This document shows positions 1 to 8,570 of a stretch of 64,000 bases of DNA, piece after piece. The position numbers were made by a program, and so were the translations under genes. The notes under the pieces are model-generated. The model saw nothing but the letters and a program-made list of their open reading frames with translations, made no database searches and was not told the DNA's origin. The DNA is from Anaerosporobacter faecicola (GTDB lineage Bacteria; Bacillota; Clostridia; Lachnospirales; Lachnospiraceae). Each line of letters opens with the position of its first letter. Position 1 is the stretch's first letter. The stretch covers positions 62,001 through 126,000 of the forward strand of contig NZ_JAAQRO010000040.1 in the NCBI RefSeq assembly GCF_012070565.1. The letters run 5' to 3'.

Positions 1-2
1 TT

Positions 3-1118
3 TACACAAAGTCATCAATCCTACATGCAATGATGCAAATTCGGTATTTTATAATTTTGGCTTTATATTTCCCAATGGGGTATTTGATGAAGCGAGATAG
101 AATACCCTGGGGATTTTATCAGAAGTGTGCCTTATATGCCACGATCGGTTTGATTGGAATACACCTGTTTCTTTATGTTGGAGAGAGTATTCAAAGAAAA
201 TTGGATCCTAGTATCAAATTTGTAGAACGTTTATTTGATATCTGGAGAAAGATTGTGGCGGGGAATTGCTATTTTAGTCCGGTTATTATGCCGAAATATT
301 CTGTAAGAATAATTTATACATTTAGCTTTATGTTATTTTTGGGTTTTTATTTTGCACTAAAAGCAAGAAAAAAGTGGCTTACCCGATTGTTGTCAGCAGC
401 AACCATGCTCGCCTTACTGACAACAGGAACGAGAACATTAATTTTAGCACCTTTTGTGGGAATTATTGTGTGTTTTTTGGGTAGTTTCGTACGAAATGTA
501 GACAAAAGAATTCGAAAACAACAACTACACAATATTATATTCTTGATAGGGATAACGGTGATATTTGATTTCGTGTGTTTTGATGGGAGAATGGGAACTC
601 GATTTAAAAGCAGTTTCCAAGTATCAGAGGAAGTTTTGGAGAATGGTGAAATGCATGAAATTGTATATGATGATATTACGTATACAAAAGAAAAGGAAGT
701 TGCAGGTACGGTTAATTCTAACACAACAAGAATACTGCAACTAAGGGATATCATAGAAAAATTCAAAAAGAGACCTTTGTTTGGTTATGGTTATGGAAAC
801 CTTGGAGTTGGAGGAGAAAATGAACTTGCATATTTTGATTTACAGGCACCCACTTTATTGATTCAGACTGGAATTGCTGGTGTAATGATCTGGTTCGGTT
901 ATCTATTTTTTCTGTTTGGACATGTGCTGATACAGATAAAAAGAGGAAGATTCAAATGTCTTGCATTTTTATTTATAATTGGAGCGGTATCATTTTGTTC
1001 ATTATTATGCTATGTTTTGCAATCAATGACCATGCTGATGATTCTATTTTGCTTTTTAGATTATAAATATATAGTTGAAAAAAGCAAATTAATCGGAGAA
1101 GAAGTGGAATATGGATAA
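3..1118 (+). CDS. O-antigen/teichuronic-type polymerase or ligase (Wzy-like), 5' truncated by window edge
   Basis: Multi-pass membrane protein with hydrophobic segments throughout. It carries the GTRT motif after a helix and the motif RPLFGYGYG before the last helices, a pattern common in Wzy/WaaL-family O-antigen polymerases and ligases. The reading frame stays open to the left edge of the window (YTKSSILHA precedes the first Met), so the true start lies outside and the Met at position 30 is internal. The family joins or transfers glycan repeat units on the outer face of the membrane. It is the first visible gene of a long same-strand polysaccharide locus, which supports the call. Polymerase versus ligase cannot be decided from sequence. 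Confidence 0.75.
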   Translation, partial: YTKSSILHAMMQIRYFIILALYFPMGYLMKRDRIPWGFYQKCALYATIGLIGIHLFLYVGESIQRKLDPSIKFVERLFDIWRKIVAGNCYFSPVIMPKYSVRIIYTFSFMLFLGFYFALKARKKWLTRLLSAATMLALLTTGTRTLILAPFVGIIVCFLGSFVRNVDKRIRKQQLHNIIFLIGITVIFDFVCFDGRMGTRFKSSFQVSEEVLENGEMHEIVYDDITYTKEKEVAGTVNSNTTRILQLRDIIEKFKKRPLFGYGYGNLGVGGENELAYFDLQAPTLLIQTGIAGVMIWFGYLFFLFGHVLIQIKRGRFKCLAFLFIIGAVSFCSLLCYVLQSMTMLMILFCFLDYKYIVEKSKLIGEEVEYG

Positions 1119-1183
1119 AAAAGGTTGCTATTTGTAATACGAGAGATTAAAATAAGAAATGATGTATAGAAATGAGGTTCAAT

Positions 1184-1981
1184 ATGGATAGTAAGAAGAT
1201 TTTATTAATTGGTGCGAATAGTTACATTGCAAGATCCTTTGAAAAATACTGTAAAGAAATGAACCATACATTTTTGTATATTGATAAAGTTCGAGCTTCC
1301 AATGAGCAATGGAAAACGGTATCGTACAAAGAATACGATAGTGTCATTATGTTTGCTGCTATCGTTCATAGAAAAGAACGTCCAGAAATGGAGAGACTTT
1401 ACATGGAGGTAAATTGTAATCTACCAGTTCATATAGCCAAAGAAGCAAAAAAAGCAGGAGTGAAACAATTTATATTCTTAAGTACGGCAGCAGTATATGG
1501 TTCTACTTATACTAGAATAACAAAAGATTCAAAACCAAAGCCAGAGACTATGTATGGGAGAAGCAAATACCAAGCAGAACAAGAATTATTAGAATTACAA
1601 GATGCGATGTTTCGTATAGCAATTGTCCGTCCGCCTAAAGTATATGGAGAAGGCTGTAAAGGTAATTTTGTACGATTAAATCAATTAGCAAAGTATACAA
1701 TTCTATTTCCTAAGGTACATAATAAGCAGAGTATGATACATGTAGACAAGTTATCAGAGTGTTTATTAACGATTGTATCGAATGAGAAAAAAGGATTCTT
1801 TTGGCCTCAGGATGATACCTATATGGATCTTGCACAGTACGTAGTGGAAACAAGAAAAAGAGATGGGAAAAAAACCATACTCGTACCAGGATTTGCAAAG
1901 CTAATTCGATTTTTAGCAAAACATATTTCGGTTTTTCGAAAAATGTTTGGAGATTTGTATTATGATCGAACCTTGTATTAA
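1184..1981 (+). CDS. NAD-dependent epimerase/dehydratase (extended SDR)
   Basis: Short extended-SDR protein of about 265 residues. The N-terminal nucleotide-binding loop is GANSYIA, a degenerate form of GxxGxxG. A Ser-Thr stretch (FLSTAAVYG) and the catalytic pair YGRSK (YxxxK) follow. I prefer the ATG at 1184 because GAGG (1174-1177) lies 6 bases upstream; the ATG at 1172 has no good ribosome site. Proteins like this modify nucleotide sugars (4-epimerisation or 4-keto reduction) in the cytoplasm. The substrate is unknown. It is shorter than the usual 300-340 residues, mainly in the C-terminal substrate-binding part. Confidence 0.7.
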   Translation: MDSKKILLIGANSYIARSFEKYCKEMNHTFLYIDKVRASNEQWKTVSYKEYDSVIMFAAIVHRKERPEMERLYMEVNCNLPVHIAKEAKKAGVKQFIFLSTAAVYGSTYTRITKDSKPKPETMYGRSKYQAEQELLELQDAMFRIAIVRPPKVYGEGCKGNFVRLNQLAKYTILFPKVHNKQSMIHVDKLSECLLTIVSNEKKGFFWPQDDTYMDLAQYVVETRKRDGKKTILVPGFAKLIRFLAKHISVFRKMFGDLYYDRTLY

Positions 1982-2159
1982 AGGGCAAATTTAGGGGAAT
2001 TCGGTATTTCCATAAGTGAAAGAGGACAAAATTCATGGTATTTGTTTTAAAACCATGAAAAGAAATCCAATATCATATAAATATAGTAGAATTCGACATA
2101 ATTTTGTCATATAGAATAGGTATACTACAGGTATTATCTTTTCATGATGGAGAGTATAG

Positions 2160-3314
2160 ATGAAGAAATTTGTGTTATTAGTGTCAACTGTTAGTGGATT
2201 TGTTCCTCAATTTGAGATGAATAATGTTAAGATTTTGCAGGAGATGGGCTATGAAGTTCATTATGCTGCTAATTTTCATATGCCTGTGTATACAATTGAT
2301 GAACATATTTTTGAAGAAAATCATATTGTTAAGCATCAGATTGATTTTGTTCGATCTCCTTTTCGTGTGGATAAGAACATAAAAGCTTATAAACAATTAA
2401 CACAATTACTAAAACAGTATTCTTTTGAATTAATTCATTGTCATACCCCGATGGGGGGTGTATTAGCCAGATTGGCAGCAAGAAAATCCAAAGAAACGAA
2501 AGTAGTGTATACAGCACATGGATTTCATTTCTTTCGTGGAGCTCCCTGTCTTAACTGGCTATTGTTTTATCCGGTAGAACGATTGCTTGCAAGGTATACG
2601 GATTGTCTGATAACGATTAACGAGGAAGATTATCGAAGAGCAAAACAGTTCAAGATAAGAAAAGATGGCCTTGTTAGAAAGATTAATGGAGTTGGCATTG
2701 CAATAGAAGGTTATAAGGATAATTCCATAAATCCAATAAAACTAAGAAAACAATTTAAGATAAAAGAAGATAGCTATTTGCTAATTAGTGTTGGTGAATT
2801 AACAAAGCGAAAAAACCATGCAGTTGTGATTCAAGCAATGAAAAACCTGCGTGATAAAAATATACAGTATTTGATCTGTGGTTCAGGTGAAAAAGAAGAA
2901 GAAATTCGCACGCTTATAAAAAAATTGCATTTGGAGGAAAAAGTTCTGCTTGCAGGATATTGTGTCAATATAAAAGAAATCCTTGCTTGTGCAGATTGCT
3001 TTGTTTTCCCATCTTTGCAAGAAGGTTTACCTGTTGCACTGATGGAAGCTATGGCAGCTGGATTGCCTGTGATTTGTTCAGATATTAGAGGGAACAGAGA
3101 TTTGATCAAGAATGGAAAAGGAGGGTTTTTAGTAGGGAAAAAAGATGCAGAGGCATTTTCGAATTACATAAATAAGATTTATGAGAAGAACCAAAAAAAG
3201 AAAAGCTCTGAATATGGAAAAGTTAATCAGGATATGATCAAGAAATACCAAATAAGCTATGTTGATAAACAAATGCGAATAATATATGAGAATATATTAT
3301 CAAAACAAGTATAA
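2160..3314 (+). CDS. Glycosyltransferase family 4 (EpsD-like)
   Basis: A 384-residue GT-B enzyme. The N-terminal half contains HCHTPMGGVLARLAAR and TAHGFHFF, and the C-terminal half contains the donor-binding stretch GELTKRKNH and the E-x7-E motif in EGLPVALMEAMAAG. This layout matches the GT4 transferases of exopolysaccharide and capsule loci (EpsD/CapM-like). These work on the inner membrane face and add a sugar from a nucleotide donor to the lipid-linked chain. A 178-base gap separates it from the preceding SDR gene. The sugar specificity cannot be read from the sequence. Confidence 0.85.
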   Translation: MKKFVLLVSTVSGFVPQFEMNNVKILQEMGYEVHYAANFHMPVYTIDEHIFEENHIVKHQIDFVRSPFRVDKNIKAYKQLTQLLKQYSFELIHCHTPMGGVLARLAARKSKETKVVYTAHGFHFFRGAPCLNWLLFYPVERLLARYTDCLITINEEDYRRAKQFKIRKDGLVRKINGVGIAIEGYKDNSINPIKLRKQFKIKEDSYLLISVGELTKRKNHAVVIQAMKNLRDKNIQYLICGSGEKEEEIRTLIKKLHLEEKVLLAGYCVNIKEILACADCFVFPSLQEGLPVALMEAMAAGLPVICSDIRGNRDLIKNGKGGFLVGKKDAEAFSNYINKIYEKNQKKKSSEYGKVNQDMIKKYQISYVDKQMRIIYENILSKQV

Positions 3315-3372
3315 TCAAAAATAGTTAAGTCAATATATATCAGAATGAAAAAGAGAAATAAAGAGGATAACG

Positions 3373-4812
3373 ATGAAACGGACAAAGATGAATTTAAAAA
3401 AAGGTTGTATAACCGCTGTGGTGCTCTATGTATTATTAATTACCATATTTTATTTTGTAGCGGGTGAACAATTATATTTTCGAGAATCAGATTATGAAAT
3501 TAAAAGTGTAGCAGGCGATATTGCTACTCCAGAAGTAACCACTGATTTTACTGTAAAAGAGACATTTTTATGTCGAATGAATCGAATTAATGGAATAACG
3601 CTACAATTGGCAACCTTAGCAAGAATGAATACAGGAAATGTTATTATTTCAGTAAATGATGAAACAGTAGGAAAAGTACTCTGGGAAACGGTTGTTGATG
3701 TGTCAACATTAACAGATAGTGTAGTAACAGAATGGAAGTTTGATCAGGCATATGAAGATGTTTTTAAACATACTTTAGCAATTGTAATTCGTACAGAAGA
3801 CGGACAAGCTGGAAATGCCATTGCTCCATGGTATCTTACAACTGAGAATAAAGAAGATATGCAGTTGTATTTTAATAATGAGCCTGTAGATGGAACATTA
3901 TGTTTTAGCGTTTTTGGAGATGATGCCGTATGGACAGGTCCTCATTATTGGTTGATCATGGGTGCTGTAGGCATTTTACTAGTGTTATATTGTATGTTGT
4001 TACTTTATAAAGAAAAGAATAACAAAAAAAGTTTGGGCTTATATATTATCCATGTACTAAAGAAATATCGTTTTTTAATAAAGCAATTGGTTTCTAGAGA
4101 TTTTAAAATTAAGTATAAGCGTTCCGTTTTAGGAATGTTTTGGAGTTTTTTCAATCCATTATTAACAATGATCGTTCAGTATTTTGTATTCTCAACAATC
4201 TTTAAAGCAGAGATTGCTTACTATCCTGTATATTTGTTAGCAGGTATTGTATTATATGGTTTCTTTTCAGAAGCAACTGGTAATTGTGTAGGGGCAATTG
4301 TTGGAAACGCATCATTAATCAAAAAAGTTTACATGCCAAAATATATTTATCCGGTTTCAAAGGTATTCTCTTCAGCAGTGAATCTTGTGATTACCTTATT
4401 ACCATTGCTTATTGTAGCAATCATTACGAAGGTACCAATCACAAAAGCAGTTGTAATTGTACCATTTGTATTAATCTGTTTAGTTGTGTTCAGTATTGGT
4501 ATTGGATTTATCTTATCAGCTGGCATGGTATTCTTCCGTGATATTCAATTTATCTGGAGTGTTGTAAGTATGGTTTGGATGTACGGTACACCAATTTTCT
4601 ATCCAGAAAGTATCTTACCAAAAGAAATTCAACCATTCTTACAATATAATCCATTATATTGCTATATTCAGTTCTTCCGAACATTGATTATTGATGGGAT
4701 TTCGCCTGAACCAATGATGTATGTGAAATGTGTTGCCTTTTCGTTGTTATCATTGATCATTGGAGTTGTAATATTTAGAAAGGGCCAGGATAAATTTATC
4801 TTGTATCTATAG
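3373..4812 (+). CDS. ABC-2 polysaccharide exporter permease (Wzm/TagG-like) with an added extracytoplasmic domain
   Basis: The C-terminal ~265 residues are a normal ABC-2 polysaccharide permease: they begin with FLIKQLVSRDFKIKYKRSVLG, a signature of this family, and have about six membrane helices. Before that come an N-terminal helix (residues ~10-28), ~160 residues of probably extracellular beta-rich sequence (about 30-190), and a second helix (~195-215). The usual permease is about 260-280 residues, so this one is nearly double length. The next gene, 9 bases downstream, encodes its ATPase. The pair should export a lipid-linked glycan or teichoic-type polymer. The extra domain could bind the chain outside the cell, which is inference. 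Confidence 0.85.
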   Translation: MKRTKMNLKKGCITAVVLYVLLITIFYFVAGEQLYFRESDYEIKSVAGDIATPEVTTDFTVKETFLCRMNRINGITLQLATLARMNTGNVIISVNDETVGKVLWETVVDVSTLTDSVVTEWKFDQAYEDVFKHTLAIVIRTEDGQAGNAIAPWYLTTENKEDMQLYFNNEPVDGTLCFSVFGDDAVWTGPHYWLIMGAVGILLVLYCMLLLYKEKNNKKSLGLYIIHVLKKYRFLIKQLVSRDFKIKYKRSVLGMFWSFFNPLLTMIVQYFVFSTIFKAEIAYYPVYLLAGIVLYGFFSEATGNCVGAIVGNASLIKKVYMPKYIYPVSKVFSSAVNLVITLLPLLIVAIITKVPITKAVVIVPFVLICLVVFSIGIGFILSAGMVFFRDIQFIWSVVSMVWMYGTPIFYPESILPKEIQPFLQYNPLYCYIQFFRTLIIDGISPEPMMYVKCVAFSLLSLIIGVVIFRKGQDKFILYL

Positions 4813-4821
4813 GTGATATAA

Positions 4822-5562
4822 ATGAGTAATATAAAAAACATGATTGAAGTAGAAGATGTTTCCATTAAGTTTCGGATGTCTTCTGATAAAATATTGTCAT
4901 TAAAGGAATTTGTAATAGCGAAAGTTTCAAAACGAATGAATTATAATGAATTTTGGGCACTTAATAAGGTACATGTAACGGTGAAAAAAGGAGAAGTACT
5001 AGGAATCATTGGTCACAATGGGGCTGGAAAAAGTACTTTGTTAAAAGTAATATCAGGTATCATGAAACCTACATCAGGTAAGGTTAGCCTCTATGGTAAT
5101 GTTGTTCCTATGTTGGAGCTCGGTTCTGGTTTTGATATGGAGCTGTCTGGAAAAGAAAATATTTTCTTAAATGGTGCTATATTAGGATATGAGGAAGAAT
5201 TTCTACATGAGAAGTATGATGAAATTCTGGAGTTCTCAGAGTTGGGAGAATTTATTAATACACCATTAAGAAATTATTCCTCTGGTATGGTAATGCGTCT
5301 TGCTTTTTCCATTGCAACAGTGGTTAATCCGGAAATCCTAATTGTAGATGAAATACTAGCGGTTGGTGATGCAGACTTTCAAAAAAAGAGTAAGAAGCGA
5401 ATGCAGGAATTAATGAGTGGTGGAACAACAGTAATCTTTGTATCTCATACACTTTCTCAAATTAGAGAATTGTGCAACAATGTGTTATGGTTAGAACATG
5501 GGGAAGTACAGATGTATGGTGATGCCGAGGAGGTTTGTGATGCCTACAGTGGAAAAAGTTAG
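4822..5562 (+). CDS. ABC-type polysaccharide exporter ATPase (Wzt/TagH-like, no glycan-binding tail)
   Basis: A 246-residue ATP-binding subunit with Walker A GHNGAGKST, the ABC signature in YSSGM, Walker B ILIVDEIL and the switch His in VSHTL. It partners the permease just upstream. It ends soon after the nucleotide-binding domain, so it lacks the C-terminal carbohydrate-binding domain of Wzt proteins that read a chain-end modification. Its last 23 bases overlap the next gene, which suggests translational coupling. Function: energises export of a completed glycan across the membrane. Confidence 0.9.
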   Translation: MSNIKNMIEVEDVSIKFRMSSDKILSLKEFVIAKVSKRMNYNEFWALNKVHVTVKKGEVLGIIGHNGAGKSTLLKVISGIMKPTSGKVSLYGNVVPMLELGSGFDMELSGKENIFLNGAILGYEEEFLHEKYDEILEFSELGEFINTPLRNYSSGMVMRLAFSIATVVNPEILIVDEILAVGDADFQKKSKKRMQELMSGGTTVIFVSHTLSQIRELCNNVLWLEHGEVQMYGDAEEVCDAYSGKS

Positions 5563-6565
5563 TGTTGTCATTCCTGTCTATAACAGTGAAAGGTACTTAA
5601 TTCCATGCATTGAAAGTGTGATCAAGCAAACATATAAACAGTTGGATATACTTTTGATCGATGATGGCTCACAAGATGGTTCTGTTAGGATCCTTGATGC
5701 ATATGTAAAGAAAGATACGCGGATACGTGTGATTAAGAGGACAAATCATGGAGTGTCGGCAACAAGAAACCTAGGTATTGCAGAAGCAATGGGAGAATAT
5801 ATTTTGTTTGTGGATGCAGACGATGAGATTTTGCAGGATTCCATCAGACGTTTGGTACAAAAGCAGCAGAAATATCAAGTAGATATTGTATTTGGTATGC
5901 ATTGCTATGGATATGAGAAGCGTGTCCTTAAACGCGTTCCCCGTATAGCGGAAGGTTGCTACAGATATGTGGATCTAAAAGATAGCATGATAGATGATGG
6001 TACAATGACAGGAATTTTGTTTGGAAGTGTAGCGGGGAACCTATATCGACGGGAGTTTTTAGAAAAGAATCACATTCAATTTGAGGAAACGGTTCGTATC
6101 AATGAAGATGGTTTGTTTAACCTGGATTGTTTACGTGCGGACGCAGCGATATATCAATATTGTGAAAAACCCACTTATCTATATCGCCAGTGGAAAAGTG
6201 GGAAGAAAAAGGATTATGAAGGAATACGACAATCCTTTGTAATCTGTGATCAAGAATTAGAGAAAAGGAACTTTCCGTTTGTAGAAGATGAAGTTTTGCA
6301 ACAACAAAAAGAATGGCGAAAAATTACGGAAACATTCCAAGTGTCATTGGCAATTTGTGAAAGTATGAACTATTGGAAAGCAAAGAAATTACTAAAAGAA
6401 ATTTGGAATGCCAATGAGATTGCTAATTGTAAAGAGAAAAAATCAGACCGAATGAATCGATATAAATCCATATTATATCAATTTATGACTAGTAAGAACT
6501 ACTTCGGTTTTTATATGATAATATGTTATGCCTATCCATTATTAAAGCGGTTGATCAGCAGATAA
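5540..6565 (+). CDS. Glycosyltransferase family 2
   Basis: A 341-residue GT-A enzyme. It opens with VSVVIPVYNSERYL, followed by LLIDDGSQDGS and the metal-binding DADDE motif (DxD type). The start is the ATG at 5540: GAGGAGG lies 6 bases upstream, inside the end of the ABC ATPase gene, so the two genes overlap by 23 bases. It transfers one sugar from a nucleotide donor to the growing lipid-linked chain on the cytoplasmic face. The next gene is another GT2 eight bases downstream. Specificity is unknown. Confidence 0.85.
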   Translation: MPTVEKVSVVIPVYNSERYLIPCIESVIKQTYKQLDILLIDDGSQDGSVRILDAYVKKDTRIRVIKRTNHGVSATRNLGIAEAMGEYILFVDADDEILQDSIRRLVQKQQKYQVDIVFGMHCYGYEKRVLKRVPRIAEGCYRYVDLKDSMIDDGTMTGILFGSVAGNLYRREFLEKNHIQFEETVRINEDGLFNLDCLRADAAIYQYCEKPTYLYRQWKSGKKKDYEGIRQSFVICDQELEKRNFPFVEDEVLQQQKEWRKITETFQVSLAICESMNYWKAKKLLKEIWNANEIANCKEKKSDRMNRYKSILYQFMTSKNYFGFYMIICYAYPLLKRLISR

Positions 6566-6573
6566 GGAGTACT

Positions 6574-7593
6574 ATGAAGATAATATCAATCATCATACCA
6601 ATGTATAATTCAGAAAAATTCATAGATAAATGTCTACAATCTTTACTTGTTCCAAAAGAGTATTTAGAGAAACTCGATATTGTAGTTGTAAATGACGGGT
6701 CAACAGATGGAAGTCAAAAAATAGTAGAGAAGTATGTGGAACAATATCCAGATAGCATACAACTTCTTAATAAGAAAAATGGAGGACATGGTTCGGCAAT
6801 TAATGCCGGGCTTACGTTATGCAAGGGAAAATATCTTAAAGTACTGGATGCAGATGATTGGGTGGAAACAATAGGTCTCGAACAAGTAGTAATGAAGTTA
6901 GAAAAATACGATGTGGATCTGGTTGCTACAAATTATAAGACATATCATGTTGTGACAAAAGAATCATGTCTACATAAAGGAAATCAGGAAGAAGATTTTA
7001 TAGTAAATATGAATGATGTTCTGCAACAATGGAAGCAGGTCAAAGGTATCTTTTGTATTCATGGATTGATCTTCCAGACTTCCTTTTATAAAGGTATAAA
7101 TAAACAGTTACCAGAAAACGTATTTTATGATGATGCCTATTATTATACAGTAATGGCATGTTTCGCGAAGAAGCTACTACTGTTACCGAATGTAATAACA
7201 GTTTATCGAATTGGTGATGTAAGTCAAAGTGTATCCGCAGAGAGTAGGATACGAAGAGTAAAACAACATGAGGCAGTAATTCAAGCGATTCTACGGGAAA
7301 AAGAACAAGTGGAAACATTTTCTGAGGATGCAAGAGAATACTGGTTACGAAAAGTAGAGACTACGATATGTGATTATTATGTTACAACTCTACTGCGTTT
7401 TCGCAAGAGAAAAGAAGGACGAGCTCTTTCAAAAGAGCTGAAGGCTTATATCAAAGAATTTGATTATGAGCTAGATCAACGTCTTAAAAAAAGATATTTC
7501 ATATTGAAACTCTTACATGTATTTCATATACGAGAGTATCATTTTGAACGATTGGTTGCTTCCACATTATATAAAAAGTTACGAAAAGGGTAG
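6574..7593 (+). CDS. Glycosyltransferase family 2
   Basis: A 339-residue GT-A enzyme beginning ISIIIPMYNSEKFI, with VVNDGSTDGS, the acceptor-loop stretch NGGHGSAINAG and the DADDW metal motif. The start is ATG 6574, with AAGGAG four bases upstream and the previous stop at 6565. NGGHGSA is common in GT2 enzymes of Gram-positive capsule and teichoic loci. It is likely co-transcribed with the flanking transferases. Donor and acceptor are unknown. Confidence 0.85.
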   Translation: MKIISIIIPMYNSEKFIDKCLQSLLVPKEYLEKLDIVVVNDGSTDGSQKIVEKYVEQYPDSIQLLNKKNGGHGSAINAGLTLCKGKYLKVLDADDWVETIGLEQVVMKLEKYDVDLVATNYKTYHVVTKESCLHKGNQEEDFIVNMNDVLQQWKQVKGIFCIHGLIFQTSFYKGINKQLPENVFYDDAYYYTVMACFAKKLLLLPNVITVYRIGDVSQSVSAESRIRRVKQHEAVIQAILREKEQVETFSEDAREYWLRKVETTICDYYVTTLLRFRKRKEGRALSKELKAYIKEFDYELDQRLKKRYFILKLLHVFHIREYHFERLVASTLYKKLRKG

Positions 7594-7610
7594 AAAATGG
7601 TGATTGAATA

Positions 7611-8555
7611 ATGCATTTACTGAAATTTCTATTATATTGGATAAAAATCATACTGGAACAGGTTATCGTACTTCCAATCGCTTTTCTTATATATATTTTA
7701 TGTTTTCGAAAAAGAGGAAGGTACAATATAGTAATCTGTGAACATATTGGAGATATGTTGTTTACTTTAGGCTACCTTAACGCATTTGGGAAAGAAAAAA
7801 ATTCTATTCCTCTTCATGTAATAACAACAAAAAAATGGTTGGAACTTGTTACATTATATCCTAATGCCTATGATTCCATCCAGGTGGTAAAACATTGGCA
7901 ATTAAAAGTATTCTTATTATTGGATCATTACCAAGTAGGACAGGTATTGCTGAAAAAGTGTAACGATATAACAGTAGTAGATCCAGGTAATAATTTTACC
8001 CAAGGGTATGAATTCGCTAGGAGATTTCCAGAAGCAAATTTGAAGGATTGTATAAAATATGGAATACTTCATTTGGATTCTGATGCGGAATTTGAAACTC
8101 CTGTAAAAGATATATTGACAAATAATAGAGAGAATGAAACAAAGAAAAGAATATTACTTTGCCCATATGCTTCCGTAACGAATGAAATTGATAAATCCAT
8201 CTATGAAATGATTGTAAAAGAATATACAGCGAAAGGATACCAGTTATTTACCAATGTAACGGGAAACCAATCCGTAATTGAGGGAACAGAGCCGATAACG
8301 AGTAGCCTTAGGGAACTCTATACTATAGGAGACTCTTTTGCATGTGTTATTGGTCTGCGTAGTGGCATATTAGATCTACTATCTTTTTGTAAATGTCCAA
8401 TTGTAGCAATTTATCCTTATGCCAATCCATTGGTAGCATTTTTTAATCTGAAGAAGACAAATCCAAAGAATAAACAAATTTTTCAATATAGATTAACAGA
8501 GGATTTAGGAAAAGATCAAATAGAAATTATGACAATACTTAATGAGTTAATATAG
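7611..8555 (+). CDS. GT9-like (heptosyltransferase-fold) glycosyltransferase
   Basis: A 314-residue protein with a hydrophobic N-terminus (residues ~8-32), which may anchor it to the membrane. The stretch EHIGDMLFTLGYLNAF resembles the GD-containing first loop of GT9 enzymes. Near the C-terminus CVIGLRSGILDLLS stands where GT9 proteins have their donor-binding GxDSGxxHLA loop. It therefore looks like a GT-B transferase related to ADP-heptose:LPS heptosyltransferases. Similar motifs occur in the protein at 18344-19303 (FIGLRSGFCDLI). Genes for heptose activation follow downstream, so heptose transfer is a reasonable but unproven role. Confidence 0.55.
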   Translation: MHLLKFLLYWIKIILEQVIVLPIAFLIYILCFRKRGRYNIVICEHIGDMLFTLGYLNAFGKEKNSIPLHVITTKKWLELVTLYPNAYDSIQVVKHWQLKVFLLLDHYQVGQVLLKKCNDITVVDPGNNFTQGYEFARRFPEANLKDCIKYGILHLDSDAEFETPVKDILTNNRENETKKRILLCPYASVTNEIDKSIYEMIVKEYTAKGYQLFTNVTGNQSVIEGTEPITSSLRELYTIGDSFACVIGLRSGILDLLSFCKCPIVAIYPYANPLVAFFNLKKTNPKNKQIFQYRLTEDLGKDQIEIMTILNELI

Positions 8556-8570
8556 AGAAGGAGTGACAAA

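Noticed and set aside
347-766. Long minus-strand frames inside + strand genes (this one and many like it)
   Set aside because: They overlap well-supported genes, lack ribosome sites and have product compositions expected from antisense reading.
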